Shown here: piece after piece, positions 23,254 through 35,915 of the stretch
How the letters are laid out: each line of letters begins with the position of its first letter
Position numbering within the stretch: the stretch's first letter is position 1
Source: Glossina fuscipes
Taxonomy: Eukaryota > Arthropoda > Insecta > Diptera > Glossinidae
Length of the DNA: 64,000 nucleotides
Direction of reading: 5' to 3'
Assembly: GCF_014805625.2 (NCBI RefSeq)
Contig: NW_023998547.1
Coordinates: 281,186-345,185, forward strand
Notes under the pieces: model-generated
The model's database searches: none
The model's input: only the letters and a program-made list of their open reading frames with translations
What the model was told of the DNA's origin: nothing
Made by a program: the position numbers and the translations under genes

Positions 23254-26189
23254 ATGGACGAATCACAGCCGAAAACATTGTATGTAGGAAATTTAGACGG
23301 CTCCGTATCGGAAGAATTGCTTACTACCCTTTTCGGTCAGATGGGTACCGTGAAAGGTTGTAAAATTATTCGGGAACCAGGCAACGATCCCTATGCATTC
23401 ATCGAATATTCCACGTATCAAGCGGCTACAACAGCTTTAACGGCCATGAATAAACGCTTGTTTCTCGACAAAGAAATTAAGGTATGCGATTGTGTCAACT
23501 TTTTACTCTTTTGTTTTTTTTTATTTTTTTTTTTATTTTTTTAATTATAAATATTTACAAGATTGTTTTTCTTTTTTTTTTTTTTTTTTTTTTTTTTGTG
23601 ACGTTTACAGGTAAATTGGGCTACTAGTCCTGGAAATCAGCCCAAAACAGATATTAGCTCACATCATCACATTTTCGTCGGCGATTTGAGTCCCGAAATT
23701 GAAACGGAAACGTTACGCGAAGCTTTTGCTCCATTTGGAGAGATCTCTAACTGCCGCATCGTACGTGATCCGCAGACAATGAAATCAAGGGGATATGCCT
23801 TTGTTTCATTTGTGAAAAAAGCTGAGGCTGAGAATGCGATACAAGCAATGAATGGTCAATGGATTGGCTCACGTTCAATTCGTACGAATTGGTCGACAAG
23901 AAAATTAGCACCACCCCGTGAAACGAACAAAACGGGTGGTTTGGGTACGGGGGGAATTAAGAATAACACTAGGCAAACATTTGAAGATGTTTATAATCAG
24001 TCCAGCCCCATGAATACAACCGTTTATTGTGGTGGTTTTGCACCAAATGTGATTACGGACGAATTGATGCACAAGCACTTCATGCAGTTCGGACCTATTC
24101 AGGATGTACGTGTATTCAAAGACAAAGGTTTTGCCTTTATTAAATTTGTAACAAAAGAGTCTGCAGCACGTGCCATCGAGCTCACACACAACTCCGAGGT
24201 TCACGGTAATCAAGTTAAATGTTTCTGGGGAAAAGAGAATGGCGGCATTAACGCCATTAATAGTAATGATAACGCCATTAATAATATGGCAGCAGCCTCG
24301 GCAAGTGCAGCAGCTGCTGCAGCAGCCGCTGCGGCCGCGGGTGCCATCATAGGTCCTGGTGGCATACCGACTACACCACAACAAGCAGCTGCAGCTGCAG
24401 CAGCAGCTAACGCGGCCGGCGCCGCGCTGCCTGGACAAATGATGACACAACAACAGCTTGCAGCCGCTGCAGCTGCTGTGCAGTATCCATATGCGGCGGC
24501 ATATCAACAAATGGGTTATTGGTATCCACCGGCGGTAAGTCCATCAATTTAAAAATTTTACAATTCAAATCCAATTTCCCATTAAGCAAATCGTGGAGAT
24601 ACTTTTTTTTTTAATTTTCGTCCTCTCATTATGAATACCTTTATATATATTTATGTTAAAAACCTTCTCCGATATTCTTAGCACATAAGTAGTTATATCG
24701 ACTTAAATTTGTCTATATATCAGATTGGCAAAAATCAAAGTCCTTCCATACGATATATAAAATTTATTCCATATTTTCTTATTCTCTTATGCTATTCCGA
24801 TAGGGCTATGCTCGAAAAGCTTAGCCGCAACAACTTCTTATTCTTATTCTCGTAGCACCCATTTTGGTCGGAATAATGCAAAGAGCATAAGACAGAAATT
24901 TTCTTTTCGGTTAAGTGAAAGAAGTGATGTAGAAAATGTGATTCTTTTTGGACATATATGAGTTGGTTTTGTTTGAAGCGTACTCGGAGTAAATTGAGCC
25001 TACCGGGTAAACCGAAGAAGAGTGTGCCGAGCAGAACAGAGTAAGCCAATTTCGCAGATAGCGCATTCATTCATAAGATGCGCTACATTCAGGAGATAGT
25101 AGGTGCAAAGACATCCTGGTTCTGCTTGCTATACTAATAGTACTCATTAAACAAATAGACAGACATAATCATATGCCCAACACCGTTTGACAAATTGTTT
25201 TGATACGAGGATACATTATATTTGTCTGGATGTATGCAACATCTGGAAAGACTAAAGCCAGACGTACTGTTTATTTCTGTCCGTTTTTTTCTGTGTTGAA
25301 ACTATGGGTCGCAGTTTACGATATGTTTTGACGAAAATTGCTACACTGACATGTTGTTTTGTTTGTTGCGTGAATGTTCTTGAAAATAGTTTGGATCGGA
25401 CAACTTTTTCCCTTATAACGCGTTGTGCTGAAGAGCCGCTATACTAATACCTGTAGGGCTATGTAGAGTATTTAACGGTAAGCCCTGGCCCACTATAGTG
25501 GTTTTACTTCATATTTTTTGTTCACTGGACTTGTTTGTTGGGAAATAGAAAATTCTTTTTTTTTTTTTTTATATTAGTGAAGCTCGATTAGCACTCTGTC
25601 AGTTTTGCTCTCGCTTGCACCATAATAATATATCTTTCTATGTTCAGTTTTGTTGCTTTCGGAAAGAAATCTAATGAGCGGAAGAAAGGATTGAATGAGT
25701 TTTCCTGCGTTTATAGCTAATTTTATAGTTTATCAAGTTAACAATTTATAGTGAAATCGTTTGATATGAAAACATCTCCCTTTTTTTAAGTAATTTTTGA
25801 ATTTTTGAAAAGCAGAAAACACTTTGAATACACTGTATTGTAAAGAAGTATACATTGTTGATTTTAGGGTTATCCAGCAGCCCAAATGCAAACACAATAT
25901 ATGCAACAAGGCTATTATCCCTACGCTTATGCAGCTAGTGCACAACAGGCTGGAGGTATGTTTCGGCAATATCGATGATAACTAATTAATATATATATAA
26001 AAATAAAAAAAAAAAAATACATTTATTCTAGCTGCAGGTTATCGAATGGTTCAGCCCAATGTCGCCTGGGGTGTACCGGGAACGATGGTGCCGGGCGTAA
26101 CAGCAGCTGCGGCCACTGCAGCAGCAAACGGTTCGTTAGCACCACAAATGATGTATAGTGCTACAATGCCACAATATCAGACCCAATGA
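23254..26189 (+). CDS. Rox8: Rox8, TIA-1/TIAR-type RNA-binding protein with three RRMs
   Basis: Four coding exons: 23254-23481, 23611-24534, 25868-25955 and 26032-26189, about 465 residues, matching the family length. RRM1 (about 7-80) has RNP2 LYVGNL and RNP1 YAFIEYS. RRM2 (about 94-170) has IFVGDL and GYAFVSFV. RRM3 (about 220-290) has VYCGGF and GFAFIKFV. The C-terminal third is rich in Ala, Gln, Tyr and Pro, a prion-like region of the kind that drives stress-granule assembly in TIA-1. Family role: binding U-rich RNA, regulating splicing and translation, and microRNA-linked decay. If intron 3 is retained, translation ends after a further SPSI, giving a shorter isoform. Homopolymer T runs in intron 1 are natural or sequencing-sensitive. 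Confidence 0.95.
25255..25435 (-). repeat. Dispersed GGACAGACA-type repeat, copy 4, inside Rox8 intron 3
   Basis: Minus-strand reading gives AAAAAGTTGTCCGATCCAAA, CGTCAAAACATATCG and GTTTCAACACAG, the same order as copy 2. It lies within the 24535-25867 intron. Confidence 0.65.
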
Positions 26190-28060
26190 AGCTACTAGAT
26201 GGCGTGTTTTTTTGCTCCGTTGTTGAACTATAACTTGAATTGCGAGTATTAAGCAGATAAACGGATAAAATGGTTAAGAAGGGAATGAAGAAATTTTAAT
26301 TAATCGGAAGGCAGACTGCGAAAAGACAAAATTAGTAATGGAAGAAAGACAACAAACAAAAAAAAGAGAAAAAAAGAAAAGGGAACGAAGCCGTTTCTGT
26401 ATTCAAAAACTCAAGAGAACTTCAGCAATCGGTTCTAGACACGCTCCATTCAGTTGATATTAGAATTTATTTTCTAATAAAAAGTATCTCTCAAAACCCA
26501 CAAAAACAAAACAAATCACACAACCTTCAACCATACAGAAAGAAGAAGAAGAAGAAGAAGAAGAACCTCTCGCTATATTCCTCGATTGTTTGCGAATAAT
26601 ACATGTATAAAGATCGATCAATCATAAAAACTTCTGTCAGGAAATAACTGCTACAAAGACCTGAAAAACTGTTACAAATCTACGATATTTCTTAAAGAAA
26701 ATAAAAATGTTAAGCCCAAACTGTGTGTAAACATAATGTGCATACACTCGTTATCAGCAAGGACGCAAAACATCCCTTCATTGAAACAGCTTTTCAGGCA
26801 CAATTGTTATGTCATACAGCGATTAATATAATGCGAACTATATTGAATCATAATACATGCTATACACATTTACATACATGCAAATACGTACATGTCCATA
26901 TTGACACAAACACACACACACACACACATACACATATATATCTCACAGACAAACAGACACATGCACACACACACACACACACACACACTACACTGCACTG
27001 CACTACACTTTACACATACATGTGTGGACACAAACACATTCAGATTTGATCTATACGCGCATGCGTAGATTCTCATATATCTTGTAACATTCGCTTACAA
27101 TCTTCAAACCATAGAAGTTAGGTCGTTGTTAATTTAATTATATTTAAAAACAGAAATAATTATATAATAAAAACAAAAACAAAAAAAATAAAAAAAAAAA
27201 AAAACCAAGAAAGAAAAACTTAACTCAAACAACCATAAATAATTAAGAGGTGTGGCAAAAATGACGCCAAATTGTCGCACATTCTTCTATTACGTCCTTC
27301 TCTCTTTATTATTATTACTATCGTCGTTATCAACTCATCTCTCATATTAAGTTTGCTTAGCAACCTGATATATTTCTCTTTTTTTTTTAAATAAAAAACG
27401 AGAGCAAAGTAAAAGTGGATTTAAAAAAAAAAATTTCACAAATTATTTTTTCTACAAGACGTAAAATGTAAAAAAAAAGAAAAATAAAAAAGAAATAATA
27501 ATAATAATAATAACGATAACAATTTGTCTAAAAGCAACCAAAACACCAAGAAATTGAAAAGTAAGAAAGAAAAAATAAAAAAGAAAAGAAAAAAAAAACA
27601 GAATTTAATGAAAGAAAAATCCACTCCAATATCGTTTGTTGTTTTGTCGAGAGCATCATGTGAGGAAATCTAAATCAATGACTGGGATTTAAATCTCTCC
27701 AAATACACAAAGACAAACAAACAAATCCAAAATGTGAATATTTAAATTATAAATTTATTGTTGAAATCTTAATAACTTATTTAAAATGAAAACAAAAATC
27801 TCACTTATAGGATGAAGTTAATACAGGAGACAGCCAGCCAGATATAGTTTATAAAGGATAAAGAAAAAACAAAAATTTTATTTAAAAAAAAACAAACAAA
27901 TCAACAAACGCCATTTTGCGTTAGGAAAGCAAATAATAAAATACACAAAGCAAAAAACAGAAAACAAAAAAAAAACTGAAATAACTAAGAAAAAGGGAAA
28001 CTGAGAAGTTTTATGTAAAATAAAAAGAGAAAAAATAAAAAAAAGTTATTAAAAAAAAAA
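26190..28060 (+). other. Rox8 3' flank, probable long 3' UTR
   Basis: A-rich sequence with (CA)n microsatellites at about 26909-26930 and 26960-26988, and many AATAAA-like signals. The His/Thr ORF over the CA repeat is an artefact. Confidence 0.5.
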
Positions 28061-28079
28061 AAAATTATAATTTTCAGGA

Positions 28080-28560
28080 TGTTTCCATTAAGGTAATATT
28101 CTCGGCCACTATCATCGTATTCACGTAGGATATTTCTTATGCTACCGAACTTTGTTTTCTTAATGGTCAGATAGCCCCATCGACCGCGTGCCAGTGTTAG
28201 AACAACAGTAGACATAGTAGATATAATTATACTTCACGGAGAGCATTGAATCGCTGACTTGGCTAAAGTTTGCAAATTTTCCATCAAACTTAATTATGAA
28301 TGAGAAAATAATCAAAAAAAGTGAACCTGCAGCAGTCGAACTAGAAGAAGATATTTTGATAAGAATATTAAAAAAGAAAGTATACAAGAGGACCAAGAGA
28401 AAAAGGTTTCCGAATCGGAAGAAGCAATGCAGAGAAGAAGCGGTGCAGAGGAACACGGGTACTTTTCTTCGGTCTTTGTTTTTACGGAGTAATTGCGGCG
28501 ATTACCATTGAGAGAAGGAGTCTAGTCCGCAAATATCGTTTACAATCTCTTGTTTCCCCA
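28080..28560. other. Coding-textured island, unrecognised
   Basis: A minus ORF (start 28215, beginning STVVLTLARGRWGYLTIKK) and a plus ORF (28296-28511, Lys/Arg-rich) lie back to back in less AT-rich DNA. Neither has a family I recognise. They may be fragments of a decayed element. Confidence 0.3.
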
Positions 28561-31500
28561 TACCGGGGATAAACGAGGACGAAATATGCCGCATTTTTTG
28601 AAGCATATATAAAAAAGCTAGATATTCATCTATTAATAAACGCCTCTTTATTCTTAATAGGAAAATCAGCTATAACTTGGAGATATGGAGCTTGGATATG
28701 ACACTGCTTAATATTTATAAAAATCAGTTATATGCGTTCATGTCATAGAAGAACCAACTATTTTATTCCATTCGAGAAACCCATGCCGTCCAATTGGCCT
28801 TTTAATGTCTCTGGAAAATCATAATCTGTCATACAATGCAACTCCGCGGACATTATTTACAACTTTATAACTCTGTTGTTGTATGCTTTTGCATTTTAAT
28901 TATCCAGAATTTGTGTAGAAAAATTTGCAAAAAGAGACTACGAGCAAAGGAAGTAAGTAATTGATTGATTGATCAGATACACCCATTTTTAGAGAGCAAT
29001 ATCACCATGTGATTTTTTTTTTTTTTGTTGCTTTAAGTATTTCCTGAACGATTCAAAAATGATAAAAAAAAAGGTCTTGGGATTAAAGCAAATATCATAA
29101 ACGTATGCGGAGAACAACGTATATTGAACAACTAATCGGGACAGGACAAGGCAGATTTAAGCGACTAACTGAGTAATAAAACATTATCTGGAAAGAATTT
29201 ATTTATGACTATATCGATGAACTGTCATTGATTTTCACTTTGAACTTTAGGTTGCTGCTTACTTATAAAATTATATTGAAATTTTGAACTTCCCTTCACT
29301 CATTGCGTACAGATGAATATATACATTATAGGCAGATAACGGTTTCTATGTTACAATTTATAAATTGACTTAGAATTCCAAACTAATTTAGAATATTTTT
29401 CGTTTATGATATGTGTCTGATATTACAAATGAGATGAAAGATTATTATACTATAATTAATCGGTAAAGGATATAAAGAAAATTATATTTTAATACTTACT
29501 TTACACTTTCTTGCAAAAGTAAGAAGCAGGTGGCGCACAAGCGGCTTCTAATGAAAACATTAAAAACATTTGACTCAGTTTTCTAAATATCGAATTTTTT
29601 TTTTTTTTTTTTTCTTTTTTATAGCTTAATGTGTTTATGTACATATGTAAGCAGTTTAATTACTTTGAGTATGTGACCTACATTTACACACATAAATAAC
29701 TTTTGTTTTTGTTTTGCTAAGATTTTCAAAAGAGTTACTAGTGAAAAGAACGGCAAAAAGAAACCAGAAATTAATTAAGTAAATAGGATTTCCATTAATT
29801 GAGATTTCTTTATTTTAATTCCTTGAGAGCTAAAAACCAAATAACATAATCATAGAATTATATAGACAACATATGGCCAATGCAAAGCCCTAAGAGATAA
29901 TTACTCTCTACTATTGAAAACTTGCTTTATTCGACAGATTCTTTGAGCGAAATCATATATTGAAAGGAAATAGCATCGCGAGTAAAAACAATAAAGAACG
30001 TTCTGTTCGGATTGGATTTTCATGTAGTTTGTGCATCATTTCGAATGGATTGAGAAAAATACTAATTCCCTAGATAGGCGTGATAGCCGCATTTTGCACT
30101 ATTTGTTTTGCTATTGAATTGTGCACGCCCCGTTCTATGATCAGACCAAATCGCTTCTGAAAGTTGATTTATCGGACGATCATGCCTTTTGAAAGGTGCT
30201 TTCAAAAAATCTTAGATTTAACGGTAGATTTAATTAACTAATTTCTGATGCCTTTTGTCCAGACTATATTAAAATATAAACCATGTTAAAGTAAGAAAAT
30301 AAATTCTAAATTAATAGGAAAATTTTGATACATTTTGGGTAATTACAAAAATATATAATTTTATTTTGCATTTTTAATAGCAATGAGGAGCAATTATATT
30401 ATTTAAAGTTTCCCTTAAATGGTAAGTAACAAATAGAGAGGCTAAAATGTATTTTTAACTTTTAAGATAGTTGGAGTTGAGTAATGTGTTACGACCGAAC
30501 AGAGGATGATGAAGTGAATGAAAAAAGACTTTCCGATATGTACACTATCTTGCAAAGACGCGATATAATTTTAAAAAAATTCGCCCATCAAACCATATTC
30601 TACCAATGAGATTAATTTTTTAAATGTATTTCAAATACTTGATTCATTAACAGAAAAAGCCCAATTTATATAGATGTTTTAAATGTAAGAATGTTTGATT
30701 AAATGAAAAATGGCTGGAGGGATATCTATTTAGCGATTAATAAAAGCAAAACTACTACGATTAACTAAAAAAAACTAAGATTACATTTTTAAACATGAAA
30801 AGATTTCATTTTTCCTCTTAAAAAATAAGTCGTGAACTTCTAATATTTCCTTTTAAACAAAATTTTTAGATTATATTGAATTATTAACATACATTAGATC
30901 ACGCGTTTTGATATGTCGACCCTCCCATACCGTTTCTGTAATTGTCAACAATAGGCTTCGTGGCAACATAAATATTCGTTATTAAAATGACAATCCAAAT
31001 AGATTTAAATTATCCGTCGTCACGTCGATTATGATGTATTATATCCATATGTTGAAGTATTTCTTATTTCACTTCCGTATAGCCATTACCGAAACATGAT
31101 AACGTGACAAAAATTGGTTTTTATAATATGAAATACGCGTAATATATATATACATAATATGTGACACTTGTATTAATATTAAATTCGACAATTATGTTAA
31201 GAATTTGGAGCCAAGTTTCCCTAAAGTTCAGTGTAAGAGCTTTTACGATTTGAAATCGAGAAGAAAAGGCTTACATTAAATATACATATTACTGATTAGT
31301 AAGAGAACGTTTCGAATTCGGACTTGCTGTCTTTCCGAAATGAAATTATTCTCATGTTAGAGTAATTTAAATGACAATGTTGTAAATGAAAACAAAATAG
31401 TTGACCAGTCATGACCACTTTCAAATAAAAATTTACACGATTCGGCTAAATACTTATACCAAGTTTTAAATTGATGCCAATCTTTTCTCACTTTTACGGC

Positions 31501-34316
31501 ATTGACAACAATTTTTACGAATTGTTTCTTTCTTTTTTTGAAATTGTGAGTATTTAGTTTAAGTTAATTTGGTTTAGTATTTCAAGCGAATAAGTGGCTA
31601 TCAAATGTAAAGAAGAAATCGCTAATGTGATTAATAAGATGCAACACTGTTTTAATATCGTTTTGGTTTGATCAGTTTCTTTTAGTTTTGCGAGCCGGTA
31701 AGTGAATGAAGAATTGGAAAGGAATTTTTAATATAATAAGTGATTGCAATAACATAAAAGTGTGCTTGAATAAAATAATAAAAGCGTTTTGATATCATTT
31801 TCATTCATTAAATTAGATGAGTCACAATCTTCTTTGCTGTAAAAAAATATGCCGGTAGCGACGCCTCTCAATACTATTACAATGAAAAGTAAGGGACGCG
31901 AAATCGTTTCAGCTTAGCGTATAGTGCTATAAAGGAAATAAAAGCCCAATCATAGGGTACATCACAATATTTCTCATCCTTCGCTTTTCTTTTTCGTTAT
32001 CACAGCGATTAGTTCGGTAATATGCAGGTGCGGCTTTTTATATTATTCGTTTTGTTCGTTGTTGTGAAACATGATTAGTCGTGTTTTAAAATTTTCAAGT
32101 ACGTGAGGTATGTAAGTAAGTGTGTAGGATAAATAAATAAAAATTTGAAGAAAGTTTAAGGACATTAATAAAATTGTTGTTGTGTAAAATACGAAAAGGT
32201 AATAATGTTATATTATTGATCAATATGCGCAATCAAAAGTGCGGGAAAAAAGCCGCAAAGCAGTTCAGTTCAAGGTCTTAAGAAAAAAATGATAAATATG
32301 GTAACATGAAAGTAAGGCGAATAGTATTTTCAAAATCTCAGGCCAAAGTGCAATTGCCTTGAAATTTAATCCAAAATAGATTTAAACTAAAATAAAATTA
32401 TGCGGAAGATGCAAAGATATATGTCAGGGTAAGTGATTTTAGTTTGTCGCTTTTCAAATATTTCATTATATGTTAACCGTTTCACTAACATGGCGCTGCT
32501 TGTGTTATCAATTAGGTTCGAGAATTCTATATAAATATTAAATGTAATTTTAAGGATATTTAATTTGCTGCTACTATTATATAAGTAATATAATCTAATT
32601 TTGAAGAAATTTCTTCTGGACGAACTTTTTATGCATTCAAATCAGATCAAATCAAATCAAATCTTTGAAAACCAATCTATACTAACATATCAATATCAGA
32701 TTAACTAAAGCGTTTCTCCTTCAACTATGAAGCGCGTACGAAACTTACGCGATTATTTATCTATTCCCCGCACTGTACATAAACGCGATAATTGGCCTAA
32801 GAAAATAGCGGTGATTAATATCAAAAGTCCACTATGACAATAAATATCACTAGTATTTTTCTTCTGTAATAGTAAATAATAAATAGTTTCTCTAATAGTA
32901 AATAATAAATAGTGTCATAAATTTGAAGCCTCGTAGTAGAGAGTCAGAGAGAGTCAACATCAGAGAGTTGACATGAAATGTCTGAGCACATACTTACAAA
33001 TTGGGTGGAGGATATAAATATATAAATTTTAACTTTCTATATGCAAACTGTACAAAGGAAAGCTTTTCCTTACAGTGAATGCGATTTTCTTTTTTATGAA
33101 ACACGTAGTATAGTTGATGAAAAAAAGCGCTAATGTGGCAGAGTGGACTTGGTCATTTATCTGAGTAGGATGGCGTTTCGAATACCTTTAGTCTAACTGT
33201 CGATACATTAATTACTACTGACAAATGATAATTACAGGTTGAGCTCCAAACCATTAAAAGTATTATATATAAAGTAGGCCGCCCCAAAGAGGTACAGATT
33301 GCTGATGAACGTGAATAGCAGCAATGATCACTATTTGAAATCTGTGTATGGAAATCTCGTTTACGACTTTAAAGTTTCTTTACAAAGTAAACCAGAATTC
33401 CTATTCTTTACTTTATTAGTTCAAGCTATGCGAAGTAAGCTTTGTTAAAGAGTTAGGGCGCTTCTTTGACACCCACGAAACATTTTAGGCCAAGGACCAT
33501 TATTAAGTACCTTACCCTGCCCAAAAGTTATTCATATAACGACTTATAGAAATAAGGCGTTGTAAAGGAAGTGACCGAAGCCGACAGAGTCTGATCCACT
33601 TTGAATAGCGTTCGTGCTTGCGGTCAAAACACGTCAGTGTATCAAATTTCCTCAAAGCATCTCAACCAGTAGCTTGAACACATATTTAAATGGCGAGATA
33701 TTAAACGGACAGACAGGCTTAGATCAATTCAGATTCAAATCTGTATAATAAAAGTTGCGTCTAACATAAGTCCTTCTGCGCACTCCTATAATATACCCTG
33801 TATAGGGTATAACAAATTCTGTCTTTCGAAACTATTTTTATCAAATTTTTGAAATTTAATATATAAGAGTTATGGAAAAATGATCAAATTCATGACTCTG
33901 GTGCGGCCAAACTTAAAAATTCCAGCGGTATTGATTTAAATCACGTGCATCTATTTGCAAATACTTTTCGAGAGAGTTAAACAAATTGAAATTCTGCTTT
34001 TCGGCCAACCATAACTTTATCCTAACTACTACTTAACAGGATTCGTTACGGCATTACGGCAAACTCTGTTAATGCTGTTCTTTGTTCATAAAATTCGAAT
34101 TTATTCTGACATCCATGACATCCTTTTTTCTTGAAATCCTATCTTATAATAATAGCTTTCTAATCAGTATAGTGAAAGGTAAAAGCTTAAATTCGACTCC
34201 GTTTAGAATCAAACTAACTTTAAAAAACGAATATAATAGTGTAAAGTCTCCAGGGTAATGAAGATTTTCTTTTATTGATGAATACAATTTTCAATATTAA
34301 ACTAAAATTCGTATAA

Positions 34317-34368
<52 letters not shown>

Positions 34369-35365
34369 AAAAAACAAAACAATTAAAAAATTTTATATTG
34401 TAACATATCAAAAACGAAACTTATGAGATTAATATTTAAAAGTAAAATCACAAGAATATTTATAAGAAACTAGTGGCGCGTTAACAAAGATATATTAAGG
34501 AATCGAAAACAGAAGGAACTCGATTAAATGTATGATAAGAACTCAGAAAAGATCGATATGTAAGAAAATGCTGAAATGAAAGCATGAAATTTAAGTTGAA
34601 CGTAACTGCAATAGAACCATGATGAACTAAAAGGTGTTTAATTAATAGTTTCAACTCGAACGAATTTTGAAAAAAAAAAAAACAAGCGAATTTTGTAAAA
34701 TTTTTCCGCGATCCACACCGAAATAAAATAAAATTTATAACCCTTTATACTTCAAAAATGAAGCAAAGATTGATATGAATAATGAAGAAAATCTCCAAAA
34801 TCCATATGGATGGATATATAATCGTTGGAAAATTGTAATTGCTTGGAAGATAATTGCTTTTAATTTCTAGTTTCAACTGAGTTATATCTAAGCAAATGAT
34901 GATCTATATATCTAAGCATATATGGGTGATTGATTAACGTTTTGTTTAAGAAATTAAAACCTTAGTACCGTAAATCGTTGCAATCGCCACAGTTTTTTAC
35001 ATATTTCATACATATTAATATTACAATGTTATTAATTTATATATATATGTGTGTGTATGTGTGTGTTTATTTGTTTGTTTTATCTATAAATAAATAATAT
35101 TAATTATATTAATTAATCGAGAAAATTTTAAAGCTAATCTTTTATAAAGAAAGACATTCAAATCTAGAAATCTAGAAAAGAATGAAAAAGAAGATTCATA
35201 TCTCACAGCAAAAAGACTTCAACATATTAATTTGTTACATAAGCGTGATTCTTATCAAGGAATGAATGAATGAATAAATCAATGAATGAACGAATATATA
35301 TATGTATATGTATAAATGTGAAAATGTTAATGCATTGAAAGCGAAAACATAAAAAAAAAAAAAAA
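28561..35365. other. Gene desert
   Basis: Nearly 7 kb of AT-rich DNA without supported genes. It includes one dispersed repeat copy (33590-33830), possible orphan first-exon signals at 31.67-32.43 kb (see findings), and a 46-base poly(A) run at about 34319-34364. Confidence 0.6.
33590..33830 (+). repeat. Dispersed GGACAGACA-type repeat, copy 5
   Basis: Contains AAAACACGTCAGTGTATCAA, CATCTCAACCAGTAGCTTGA with the ACACA core, ACGGACAGACAGGC, and a terminal ATACCCTGTATAGGGTATA. Confidence 0.7.
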
Positions 35366-35465
35366 NNNNNNNNNNNNNNNNNNNNNNNNNNNNNNNNNNN
35401 NNNNNNNNNNNNNNNNNNNNNNNNNNNNNNNNNNNNNNNNNNNNNNNNNNNNNNNNNNNNNNNNN
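35366..35465. other. Assembly gap (100 N) flanked by poly(A)
   Basis: Exactly 100 N with A-runs on both sides, so the assembly probably broke on a homopolymer. Confidence 0.99.
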
Positions 35466-35506
<41 letters not shown>

Positions 35507-35915
35507 TATTTAAAAAGATGAAAAAAATTGTTTTTAAGACAATAATAAATGCAATGTAAATTAATTATGACAATTAAGAGAAATAATCTAAATCAAATTA
35601 ATAAACGTACGAACACGTATAGCAGAATAGATATAATTTACTCACGCCTATATTAAAGGAAATCCATATAATTGATTATCAATCAATAAAAATTAGGTGA
35701 CACGGTGGTAGCGAGAGTTGTGTTGCAAAATTATTCGAAAAATCGAATCTCGTACGGCATTTACGTAAAAATGTTGCTTTTCTTTAAAACTATATAGTAA
35801 TAGTAATATTTAATAGTGAAGTAGTAGCAGCAGATTTAAGTTATCGCATATACACCAGAATCTTACAAAGCACAATTGCAGCACAATTGGAAATTGTGTT
35901 GATTTTTGTTTCTTT

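Noticed and set aside
24535..24552. Rox8 ending at SPSI as the main protein end
   Set aside because: GTAAGT is a strong donor and two downstream in-phase exons restore the conserved Gln/Tyr-rich tail; retained only as a possible isoform.
26723..27076. His/Thr and Cys/Val ORFs over the CA repeat
   Set aside because: Microsatellite artefacts in the probable Rox8 3' UTR.
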